DNA of 64,000 nucleotides, taken from Aspidiotus rigidus. Its lineage: Eukaryota; Arthropoda; Insecta; Hemiptera; Diaspididae. The DNA is taken from positions 1,488,001 to 1,552,000 of the forward strand of contig JAVHKY010000053.1 of the NCBI GenBank assembly GCA_035079385.1, written 5' to 3'. Of the stretch, positions 53,773 to 64,000 are shown piece by piece; positions within the stretch are counted from its first letter, which is position 1; every line of letters starts with the position of its first letter. The position numbers and the translations under genes were made by a program. Below the pieces are notes generated by a model that saw nothing but the letters and a program-made list of their open reading frames with translations, did not search any database and was not told the DNA's origin.

Positions 53773-56700
53773 GTTAGATTAATATTGCTTGTTTTCCTCG
53801 CTTCCCTAGAGCAAACTGCTGGCACCAAACCAACGAAGCGAACGACAATCGGACAAGACTATTCAACGCGACACACGCTTTTCTTCATTTTTACTTAATT
53901 GATTTGTAATTTTGGCGTCTTTGGCAGATCTGAGCTACTTATTGTCTGCAATTTTAGATAATGAAGATGACGATGTAGAGAAGGAAGAAATACTACAGAG
54001 CTCTGAAAAGAAATCATTCAACCATCGATGAGGGGAATAGGTGTATCAAAAACAAGTTTTTCATTTGTCAATTCAGTCCTACGCGATGACATTTAAAGCG
54101 ACTTATTGTTAGTAGCATGGATTTTTCGAAAGAAATATTATTCAGTAGAATAGGTCGAAGTCACCCAACGAAGCATTTGTCCAATGAACCGAATCGATAT
54201 TGATTCAAAAAGGAGAAATTTTCTCGCTTTTTCTTCTCGGGTAAAAATGACAACACGATCTTGAAAATAGATATTTTTCAAAAACTTCTCAACGCTATTC
54301 TAAGTCCAAAGTACATAATTTTCCTGATTTTTATTTCAGCATTTTAAATCAAGTAAAATATTGAAGCTTGAACGATTTTTAATTTTTGAGAATTTTGGCA
54401 AATTGGTCAATTTTTGGTACATTTTGGTCCAAAACTGAGCTCAAAAAAGTCGTAAAAAGTTGGTTAAGGACGCAAATTGAAGACAAAATTGAGGCTTTGA
54501 AGTATACATCTAACATTTCGCGTTTCCCGGTATACCACTAGAGTGGTCATTAGCAAAAAAGTAATGATCTAAATTGAAATCTCACCTCCTACTGATAGGC
54601 TCAATGATATTACCCAGATCTTGCGCACCTGATTTGAATTTACCTACCTTCGTAATGACTACCCTGATTACGACATAGTCTGGGCAATTATTACTGTATG
54701 CTACTTTAAGGGATCCAGAATGGACATTGCAGAGGGAGTTACGCCTTATTACTCTCTCTTCTCCAAGCTAGTTTGACACATTTCATGTCTCTGCTAGTTG
54801 TGTTCTAATGCTGTTGATTCAAACTTTTTGACCGTATAGACATGAAGCCTGATCTTTGTTTCTTACTCTTCAAAAGTGTAAATTTCAGTCGTGCGATTAT
54901 TGTTATTGACAAAGGCTACAGGTATAAGTGGCTGTAAGTAACTTTCTAATGTTATGAATCTGAGACCATGACTTCTTAACTTTTTTTGATTTGAAAAGTT
55001 TCATAATTAAACCGAGACATTGTCAATGTGACCGCGGAAATGTAACTTAGGTTGTCAAACTACTCTCTTAACGCGTTGTACACATGTCAAAATTGTGTTA
55101 ATTTTTGTCCTCCGTAACCGAAGTTTGTTATGACGGTTGTACAACGAAATTCATTCGTGGTGATGATTGATAAAAAGAATTTCTTGTGCCGGATACTTCT
55201 GCTATGGGGCAAAGTAAACAATCGATGAAAAAAGTCAATCGCTAGATACGTCTGGAAAATGTTCAAATCATTACGCCTTCAAAATAATGTACCAAGTTTT
55301 AGCTTAGGGCATACGCTGTCTGAAAATTCCGTTCCTCTCATGCGTTCGAGATTTCGTTTCTCACTCATCCAATTCATGGACTGTCTTATTGACACAGTAT
55401 TTTGTCATTCTACCGTAAAAGAAATTCGATAATATTTCTAGACGAAACATGCCCTAAGTCGATTTGGTGAAAGCTACATGTGCAAAACTGGCCTTGATAT
55501 GAAGCCCATTTTAGGCAAAAGATGATGTTATAACGTTTGAAATGAAGGATTCTAGAAGTTGATGATGACGATTTGAAGCGCATACAACACATTCAAGTGT
55601 AAAATAGTTCCATTTGATGGCCAGCTTTACACGTGGAGCTTTTACCGAACCGATTTGCGTGTCACAAATTATGATTATTTCATAATCATGATCACAGAAT
55701 GTCTTCAGGGCCGAGTAAATCAAGTGAAACCCACCTTTTTGCAGCAACTTTTCTTCAACATAGTTCGTGTGATAGAATTAGCGTAACGCGTATTATCTCG
55801 GCAGTTCCGAAAACCGCCGGTATTCACAAAAATATAACTACTAGGTGTTTTGGAATTTTGCCTCGTACAAAAAGGGTGTTCTACCGTGAAAAGAACATAA
55901 GTACGAATACGTCATTCAGACAGGAGTATGATCCTTGTACGGAGACTGTACGGCTAGCACGCTAAAATTATCTTCCTAATGCGGAGTAATGCGGCATAAG
56001 CCTGCTTATTTTCGTCGAAAACCGAGCAAACGCCTTTTCTGTGTTTCACATGTATCATGGTCTCTCCCTTGTACCCTCATTTCTAAGCCAATTATACGCC
56101 ATGCAGTGTATCGTGTAGTGTTATTTTGTATCACAATACAGTATTTATCGATGATTAATTTGTATCGCACTCGCATATACCTCTCTCTTTTGTCGTATCG
56201 TGAGAATTTGAATAAACTTTGTTCTTCCTATCAATAGGAAAATTTCGGCTGTGTGATTTTTTAGCGACCGCTAATCTTCGAATAACGCAGAAGCGTTTTA
56301 TTTTGCGCGATTTGATACAGTGAATTTTTGTACAAGTCGAACCTCTCTTTAAGAATTTGAAGTTCATTCGAGGTGACAAAAATAGTGTTGGTAGTGCTTT
56401 GCTCTTCGACTACCTGACCAGGTGATTAATTTTCTCGCCTTTCTGACTTTTTCTGAGACTAAAAACTCCTCTTGTATATGGAGAAACCATGAGAAGAATA
56501 AGCACAAAAAGTCTCATTAGATGGTAAATGTACAGCAAAATGAAAAAGTTTGCTTTCAGAGCTGTAATTATACTCTCGTGATGAGGACCTCCTTTTTGGG
56601 AGTCACTCCTACGAAAAGAAGAAAAGTATTACGTGCCTCCACCCTTTTTGTTGAATATTGAATTTGTACGTCTTCGGATCTACGTTCAGCTTTTAAAGTA

Positions 56701-57150
56701 TCATCAGATTTGGATTTGAGCCCAGTAGAATTGATCAACTCGCAAAATTTCAATATTCTCTCTCATGGTAAACATTAGTCAGAATCCCCGCCCCCCCCCC
56801 ACCTTTCCTCTTCATACACATGTATTTTCATAACTCAATAGTCAGAATTCCATTCACAATTCGCGGGAAAGACAGCGGAAGGCGAAAATTCCTCCCGAAT
56901 AACCCCTATGGAACAGAGGTTCCCCGTTGAAAAGCTCTAAAGAGACTGGATATGATTTCAAATTATGTGCACAAGTTCCTCGAAGGAGAAGCTTCGAAAA
57001 TTCCAAAGCTTTAGCGGAGAACGAAAATTAACTAGGAGGTGAATGTAGAGAAAGTTTCAAGCTGTCATGAAGGTAAGATTTGGAAGAATGTTGAGCTTCG
57101 AGTATTATGGAGAGATTTGAAATCATTTTGAGGCTTGAGCACTACAGAGC
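51961..57150. other. mostly unassigned sequence
   Basis: A minus-strand frame at 52,927-53,166, which extends upstream to ~53,256 across one stop, has strongly protein-like content (LNKEREVYKLTVSEEKNV, ENQYEYMVTKIVVALRISKS). I do not recognise it; it may be an exon or relic. A T33-like run lies at 53,739-53,772. A repeat-family end, 'gaacagaggttccccgttga', lies at 56,912-56,931. No tRNA or rRNA is seen. Confidence 0.4.
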
Positions 57151-57154
57151 AAAA

Positions 57155-57410
57155 ACTCAAGCGTTCTCTAACGGTGTTGAATGAGGAGTGGCAGGGAATC
57201 TGTTTTATGGCGGATCTATGACGTCAATAGATTGTAACGTCGCAAGGCTGACCTATGACGTCATCAAATTGTGACGTCACAGATCCGAATTTTAGAGCTA
57301 CGTATGATAGGAGGGACTTGGAAAAATTTGACTTCCAAACTATAATAGAAGGTCGACCTCTGAACAACCGTGAGCCGGACGTCCCTCCGATAAAAGTGGT
57401 TCCCTGTTGA
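57155..57410. repeat. TGACGTCA-pair dispersed repeat, copy 5, with short TIR
   Basis: Starts 'cgttctctaacggtgttgaa' and 'tgaggagtggcagggaatct'. It has TGACGTCA at 57,219, 57,256 and 57,272. It ends 'tccgataaaagtggttccct' and 'gttg'. The end read in reverse (CAACAGGGAACCACTTTTAT) matches the internal CAGGGAATCTGTTTTATGG at 57,192, so the core of the repeat (57,191-57,408) may be a short TIR element embedded in a longer module. Confidence 0.7.
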
Positions 57411-57477
57411 AAATTTGAAATTATTTCAAGATATGGAAACTTCGAATGGTTCGATCTCGAAGCTGTGAAAATAAAAA

Positions 57478-57560
57478 AAATTTTGTGGCAGAGCCAAATA
57501 AATAAAAATCATGTTTCATGTCTAATAGTAAATGACTTAATTTATATTTTAAGGCCACGC
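57478..57560. repeat. dispersed repeat also present at 37,783-37,855
   Basis: 'gagccaaataaataaaaatc' and 'atgttycatgtct' are shared with the 37.8-kb copy, as is following 'tttatattttatcagtcat'-like sequence. Its identity is unknown. Confidence 0.6.
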
Positions 57561-58914
57561 CTGCTTTGTGATAAAATCATGGCCTAGCCTGTGAATTTTC
57601 TCCTAGAGACGTGATGTAATGTAAAATAACATATCTAGCTCAGGGCGTCTCATTCTTCTCGGATTTTGAGCTGTCTTACTTACAAGTGAGCCTCCTGTTA
57701 GCCTCCACGACATTAGGCTTAACATAAACCTATCATACAGCAGTATAAAAGCCTATACTAACAACTTATAGATTATACAGATGAGGGGAGGTGGATTGGT
57801 TAGTTAAAGTAGGTCAAGGTCGTTAATGACGTCATCAGACGTGAAAACGAAAAACCACGAGGGTTCTTCCAAGAGTAGTCCCAGCTTGAAAATTGTCAGG
57901 AAACCATGAGAGTTCTCTGTTACAGTCATCGTGGTTGTGACTGTCTTTTGAGACAGTTTTTCTCAGAGCAGTCCCAGTCTAAAATAAGAGAAATTTAACG
58001 CTGACTTAAAAAAAACAAAAATCCCGGAATAACCCAATGAAGTTTGAGAGTGGGGGAATTTTCAATTTCTTATTTCGAATATCTCGGAAAATTGTTCAAT
58101 TCTCGGCTCATTCTGGTTCATAATTCAATTCAGATAAGTCATAGAAAGTTGTGTAGAGGCGCAGTTCAAGATAAAATTGAGATATGAATTTCGTAGATTC
58201 TAACGTTCTGCATTTTTGGGTCAGGGTAGATTCAGCGAAAACTCCCATCCAATTAGTATCTAATATTTTTTGTCCCCACCCGGTCAACTAATATTTTTGC
58301 TATGGTGTCATCAGATAGTCACTCCGTTAGTCAAGGTCAAACGGGGTGTTATCCATTTTCCACACTAGCCTGGTACATTTAGGCCATTGAGTCAGGCTGA
58401 TAAGAGTTGAACTTTATCTAAAAGGTGGGTGCCCAGACGCCCACGAGGACGAAAATCAAAGTAGCAAAAACATGGCAAAAGAATAATGAGTACCGAACTA
58501 TAAAATATGTAGTTTAGAGCTTCAGAAGAGAATAAGAACTCGATGAAATATTTTTCCTACCAAGATTTGACTCCAGCTGATATTGTCAAGGTTATACAGG
58601 TGACAAAACCACAGTCAAGTCATTCGTAGAGCAAATTTTTGTACTTCTGATGATGTCACATGGCGATGAAACCAACGTAAAAGCTGATGAAGTTGAAGGA
58701 ACTCGGTTTTTCTAAGCATTATTACGTTTGAAACACAACAAATAGAGACTCATCATACCCAGATCCGAATGAACTCCTTTCGCTATTTGTTCCTTCTAGA
58801 TTATACATCAAAGCTAATGAAAAGCACATTCTGTCTTTACGGTGTGCTCTGCAACTTGACGGCACACTGGTCCAAAAATAATTTTTCGCGGCCAAAACAT
58901 CCCTCTTTAAGTAA
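57561..58914. other. unassigned sequence with one composite CRE/half-site motif
   Basis: At 57,809-57,836 'gtaggtcaaggtcgttaatg' is followed by 'acgtcatca'. The inverse of nearly the same 30-bp string occurs at 38,930-38,960. Otherwise no gene or clear repeat. Confidence 0.4.
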
Positions 58915-60180
58915 ACCCGTTTTTTGGGTCACAGAATCCAAATATGGTAGCAGTTTTATCATGCAACTTCAACAAACATGTTTTTCACCAAGGAAAAAAT
59001 ATTATGTTTTTTTCATATTTTTTGTGAGAATGTTATTATTTTAGTCATATTTTGGATCACTGATACTGATTTGAAATTAGGCAGAAATTTCGTTACCCAA
59101 CTGTAACAGAAATGTCTTTCACAAAGAAAACATGTTCTTTAAAGAAAAAACTTTTTTTTTTTGTGAAAATGTAAGTGTTTTACTTATGTATTGGGTCACT
59201 GAATCCGAGTTTGGCAAATCTTTGCTACCGAACTACAACAAAGATATTTTTCACAAAAAAAAAAAAAAAAATGTTTTTATGAGCAAAAACTATATTTTTT
59301 TGTTCTTCTTCTGAAAATATTTTACTCCTGTATTGGATATTTTGAATCTTAATTTGGCAACAATTGTGCTACTAAACTGTAACAGCCATGTTTTTCATTA
59401 AAGAAAACATGTTCTTTAAAGGAAAAATTTCTTTTATGTTGTTTTCTTTGTGAAAATGTGTTTTACTTATGTTTTGGATCACTGAATCCTAATTTGGCAA
59501 ATCTTTGCTACCAAACTATATCAAAGATGTATTGCACACAAAAAAAAAGAAAAATGTTTTTATGAGCAAAACCATATTTTTGTTTTTCTTGTGAAAATAT
59601 TTTACTCTTGTATTGGATGTTTTGAATCTTAATTTGGCAAAAATTGTGCTACTAAACTGTAACAGCAATGTTTTCCATTAAAAAAAACATGTTCTTTAAA
59701 GGGAAATTTTTTTTTTTTTTTGTGAAAATGTATTTTACTTTATGTATTGGATCACTGAATCCTAATTTGGTAAATCATTGCAACCAAACGATAATAAAGA
59801 TGTTTTTCACAAAAAAAAAAACAAAAAACAAAACAAAAATTTTTGAGCAAAAACTATATTTTTTGTTTTTCTTGTGAAAATGTCAGTATTTTACCCCTGT
59901 AATTGATACTTTGAATCTTAATTAGGCAAAAATTTATTTGCTTTCAAACTGTAACAAACATGTTTTTCAAATGTTTTCTAATTGAAAAACATGTTTTGTT
60001 GTGAAATTCTGTGAAACAATCATTTTTTCATTTTATGGACCACGACCACTGAACCTAAATTTGATAGTAATTTTACTGTATAATTTCAATAAACATATAT
60101 TTTTCACAAAAAAATAACATGCTTTCTTTAGAGATAAACAATTTTTCCAAGAAGAAAACATTTTTTCATGAAAATGAGAG
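58915..60180. repeat. tandem array, ~140-bp unit with ~280-bp dimer period
   Basis: Nine copies start with 'ttggatcactgaatcctaat'-like sequence near 58,924, 59,050, 59,192, 59,332, 59,470, 59,612, 59,747, 59,902 and 60,036. Copies 3, 5 and 7 share 'ggatcactgaatccta', while copies 4, 6 and 8 share 'ggatnttttgaatcttaatt', so the array expanded as a dimer. Each unit contains 'aactgtaacanncatgtttt' and A- and T-runs that alternate as 'cacaaaaaaa' and 'tttttttgtgaaaatg'. Short open frames rich in Phe and Lys across it are artefacts. Confidence 0.92.
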
Positions 60181-60189
60181 TCATTCTGT

Positions 60190-63100
60190 ATTTTGTTATA
60201 CGAGCTCAAATTCTATTCACTCTTCTCATTAAGGACTGTATTATCACGCAGCTTTAGCAGCGACAGCAGCGTAGTTGATTTCAAGGAGGAAAAAGAAGAA
60301 AAAAAAAAAAAGTCGATGACAATGTCAATTTTGAAGCCAGAATGTAGAATTAGAATTCAAGTGTATGCCTATATTTTGAGCACTTTTCTCATAGCTTATA
60401 TTAATTCTTTGGGAAAAAATAAGGAATAACTAGGTATAAGAACAAAAGTATTCTGGTGGAAGTACTGTGATATTTTGTTTACCTACATTCTTAAGAACAA
60501 TTTTGTATTTAAAAATATGGACACTTCTCGATAACTTTTTCTTGAGGGTTTTGACCACAATTTTCCTAATCTGGACCAGTGTGATGACGTCTTTCTCATG
60601 TTTCAACAATCCATCTCTCAAAAGTTGTCTCATTTGATGGTACATTAGACCTAATTGATCTCCCTTCGTTTCCAAGAACATTAAAAAAAGACTTCCAACC
60701 TAGAAACGAATTCGCAGGAATAAAAACTACTTCGTTCATATATTTTTATTTTTTGGCAAGCCACAATCGACAATTTTTATCGTGAACGACAGCTGAAAAT
60801 TCACTCAAGGTCATATCGATCTTAAATTTTAATTTTCAACGTAACCCAATTAGTTACGATGAGAAGTGAGCGGCGAACACTTGAATTGAACGGAACAAAG
60901 AAACAAAGAAATTAATAACAGCCAGACACGGATGGTCTCACAAAAATGAAGCGAGAAAAAAAAACACTGGGTTCTTCGGATGTTTGGAATGATGACCTCC
61001 AAAATAACGAATATTAAAAGGCGATACTTCACAATACACAGCTGTGTTAGAGGGTATAATAATGTTTTTGAAAAACGGTTTTCCGATACGTACGCGTACA
61101 GAGGGTTTGGTTCGCTACCAACCCTTAGCTCGATGATATGCACAACATGTTTCGTCTAGAGTATTACCCTATTCTCAATCACATGTACAAACACACGTAC
61201 GTCATGACTCTCTTTACTCCACGATCATAACCTACCTGAATTCGAAATTAACGCACACTATTGAGAATACCGATGGGATGCCTATCGCTCGTGAAGAAAA
61301 TTTTCATCTCGATATGCAAATGAGCCCCGCCGTAGAAAATCATCAATATCAACTCCGAAGACTCGAATTACCACTTCTAAAGATTGAATTAAATTATTTA
61401 ACTATCGTGACTGTGTACGATGTAGAGCGGAAAATATACGATACTATAACAAGGTGTGCAACAGTAAAAGTACTGTAATACTCGTGTATTGGTGTCAATT
61501 TGAAAATTAATATCTCCAAATCTGAATTTCAACGACTGACAATCACTTTAATCACGCGGTAAATTACTACCAGTTATCACAATTTCACGATGTCCATTAC
61601 TGCCTTCTTCTCTACGTTCGACTTATAATAGAAAATGTAAATTTGTTGCTTCATTCGAATCTCGATCGATTTATACATATTCTATCCGAACATCTGATGA
61701 AAGATATTACTTCGAACTAAATGAATCAATTCTCTGTTTCGAGTGTACGTATTTTTGGAAAAGATCTGTATCGTCGTCGTAACCTTAAAGCCTGGTTTAC
61801 TAACAGCAAAAAAAATGCAGAAGAGCAAAAAAATAGAAATGAAGAGGTTTGATGTGCATCGTAAAAAATTGAATGACCAAATTCGATGGCCAGAGTAGAA
61901 TGAGGAAGAGATCTTTCTTGTGTGGGACGTCATTTACATAAATTTTTTTCCCAGTCAAATAAATAGGGAAATGAATTTGCGAGTACATTATCTATATATT
62001 TTTCTCTTTCGATAACTAGACAGTACCTACGATCCTTATTAAAAATAGTCATTCCGTTATGAATAACAACAGGTAAAATGAGTACGTCAACAACTGAACA
62101 GCATGACCGCAAATTTATAAAAAGCAACATTACGTGCATTAAATACTACTTATTCAAAAATTACCACATACCGTGTCAACCTGCAGATACTAAATGAGGA
62201 CCGCGGGACTTCAATCAGAATTATAAATATATGGTCGGTAAGCAAATAACTTTCGAGTCATCTTTTTCATAATTCGCTGAATAAGTTCGTCGTAATTCTC
62301 GACGATTTAAAGGCAATTCGCATTCTACTGTTAAGTCAAAATAATAAGCACTTTCCTCACAATAAGATGATTAATAACTTCGGCGCTGCATTATTTCGCA
62401 ATCGTCGTTCGATTTTTTTCATAATTTTCTCACATTAATGTGAGATTTGACGTTCATTATCGCCAGTTCACTGTCACGTACAGTTCCAATTCTCTTTTGC
62501 CCGCATTCATTATTTCGACATCTTAGACATACACGTAACGAGGTAAATTGAGTTGACTTTTTTTTTTTTTTAGTTCAGTGCATCTACACATAAACATTAA
62601 AATTCACGATCTTTCTTTACTTTCCTACAACTTTTCTATCCAAGATTCATTCGAGTTGATCTGATTTCTATTCAAAGGAAGGCATTTTCCGAGGAGCGAA
62701 TTTGAATAACAGGTAAAACTGAACAAGCGAACGATTCCAGTTTACAACGATCATAAGACAAGACATGAAAGCAACTAATCTAGGCAATGGCTAAATTTGA
62801 GAACGTCTAGAGAAATTAGGACTGAACATCACAATGTGAATCATAAATCAGGAATGTACCTGTTCAGTACAGTGCGTGACATCATCACATTATTTCGATA
62901 TGCTCAAGGGCAAGGCGTCTCATGTACGAATTCTCCCTACGGAGGGTTTCAAATCTCTCCCTGAAACTGTAATCATTGGCGTGATTAAGTGACCCGCGGA
63001 AGCCAATTCTCCTACGTATTCTTCCTCCTAAACTTTCTCATACTCGGTCTCTCCAATCTTAAGCTGACGACTTCTCGCTCCCTGTATACCCCCACGAAAG

Positions 63101-63655
63101 AAGGACCTGCACTTGACAAACAATCCCTTCACAGTGACAGAATCATAAAACGCTAGACAAAAGCCAAGGGGATGAAGAACAAGGACCCACCTAGAGATAG
63201 GAGCTTAATCCAACGCTTCTTCCTACAATAGTTAAAATCATAAGGAAGGGAAGTAGTGGAACCAAGACATCTATGAACCATCATACATCAATGTCCCAAT
63301 TGATCTCATTCACTCTGGTCAAGTGCTTTGTGGTCAAAGAATGAAACACTGGACCGTTTATTTGAAATGATAAAATTACCGCGAGCGAAGAACTGGACAT
63401 CGATTCCCTATAGAATTGATGCAAACGGACTCAAAGGGATGAGCGTCAATCTACAGATCAAGCTATCAAACGTAGCAATCTTGAGGACAACAGGACGAAA
63501 TTACGACCCATGAACTGTTATATCCCGTCGGATCCCAAACTCATGGAAACCATTTGTTTCAGAGATTGTCAATTCCCAGTAATTAGTTTATATGATCCAC
63601 TTTGTGATGACTAGCTAGTTCAGTCCTGATTTTTCTGGTCATTCTCAAATTTAGC
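60190..63655. other. unassigned sequence
   Basis: Looks single-copy. Short frames at 61,278-61,478 (+) and 63,328-63,513 (+) have plausible composition but no recognisable family. No RNA gene is seen. Confidence 0.4.
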
Positions 63656-63664
63656 CGTTGTAGG

Positions 63665-63908
63665 CAGTGTTGAGGGATCGTGGGAAATTTCCCAATTTGA
63701 AGGAAATTTAGAGGTCAATTTTCAAGAATTTCCCACGTGTGCGAAATTTTAAGCGTTTAAAACATGGGAAAATGAAAGAAATTTTGAAAAAGTCATGGGA
63801 AAATTCCCAAAAGTGTGGGAATTTTTACCATACTTCGGTGAAAAGGGAAAAAAAGGGAAATTTTATTGATTTTGAGGGAATTTTGACACTTTAAATCCCT
63901 CAACACTG
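63665..63908. mobile_element. 244-bp hAT-type MITE, perfect TIRs and 8-bp target duplication
   Basis: The left end CAGTGTTGAGGGAT and the right end ATCCCTCAACACTG are perfect 14-bp inverted repeats. GTTGTAGG flanks both ends (63,657-63,664 and 63,909-63,916). CAG-type termini with an 8-bp duplication are diagnostic of the hAT superfamily. The interior is noncoding and rich in 'gggaaatttt' / 'aaattcccaa' palindromic words. Confidence 0.95.
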
Positions 63909-64000
63909 GTTGTAGGATCAGTTGCTTTCATATGTTGAAACGAAAGCACTTGCTTGTAGTCTAATTTCAACTTCTGTAGTATCTGTAGCTCAAATTTACT

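Noticed and set aside
1..64000. CRISPR arrays, bacterial operons, ribosome binding sites
   Set aside because: The tandem repeats lack the repeat-spacer pattern of CRISPR, and the sequence is clearly eukaryotic nuclear DNA.

Overview
This window is gene-poor, repeat-dense, AT-rich eukaryotic nuclear DNA. The best clue to the host is a nuclear copy of mitochondrial DNA (about 41,776-44,006). It reads as COX2-ATP8-ATP6 only with the invertebrate mitochondrial code (TGA=Trp, ATA=Met, AGA=Ser), so the host is an invertebrate. Its extreme AT content, together with the LINE, MULE, Penelope-like and MITE content, suggests an insect. Parasitoid Hymenoptera would fit, but that is an inference. I recognise no intact host gene, rRNA or tRNA. 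Every recognisable protein is a broken transposon or organelle fragment.

Layout. 1-13 kb: mostly unassigned sequence with a four-copy ~150-bp tandem repeat (2.2 kb), two short foldback MITEs (3.17 kb and 8.35 kb, the second with a perfect 8-bp target duplication), a hAT-like terminus (7.0 kb) and microsatellites. 13.3-17.7 kb: three palindromic structures in a row, the largest a 2.85-kb element with ~710-bp near-identical inverted arms. 23.1-25.0 kb: an array of a ~152-bp unit that turns back on itself. 25.3-26.5 kb: a MULE transposase remnant flanked by repeats loaded with the palindrome TGACGTCA. 29.56-32.59 kb: a 3-kb foldback element with ~900-bp arms around a decayed gene that has a cysteine-rich C-terminus. 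33.1-33.9 kb: the 3' end of a Penelope-like element (GIY-YIG endonuclease) followed by a CCAAT/TATA promoter-like block. 34.6 kb: a LINE reverse transcriptase scrap. 38.0-39.6 kb: minisatellites, including a higher-order repeat and a G17 tract.

41.8-44.0 kb is the mitochondrial insert, itself split by two 5'-truncated LINEs whose insertion sites still show direct repeats. 46.3-52.0 kb is a nested mosaic. A minus-strand Ty3/gypsy pol (RT fingers, RT motif A, YFDD to RNase H, integrase) is cut into pieces by a near-complete Penelope-like element, a MITE, and TGACGTCA-rich or hairpin-ended repeats. 58.9-60.2 kb is a ~140-bp tandem array with a dimeric period, and 63.67-63.91 kb is a hAT MITE with perfect TIRs and an 8-bp target duplication.

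The genes do not act together as a pathway. The window records successive insertions: gypsy first, then the Penelope-like element and MITEs inside it; mitochondrial DNA first, then LINEs inside it. The most unusual signals are the dispersed TGACGTCA-pair repeat family, the large foldbacks with a shared arm motif, and the mitochondrial insert with no tRNAs between COX2 and ATP8.
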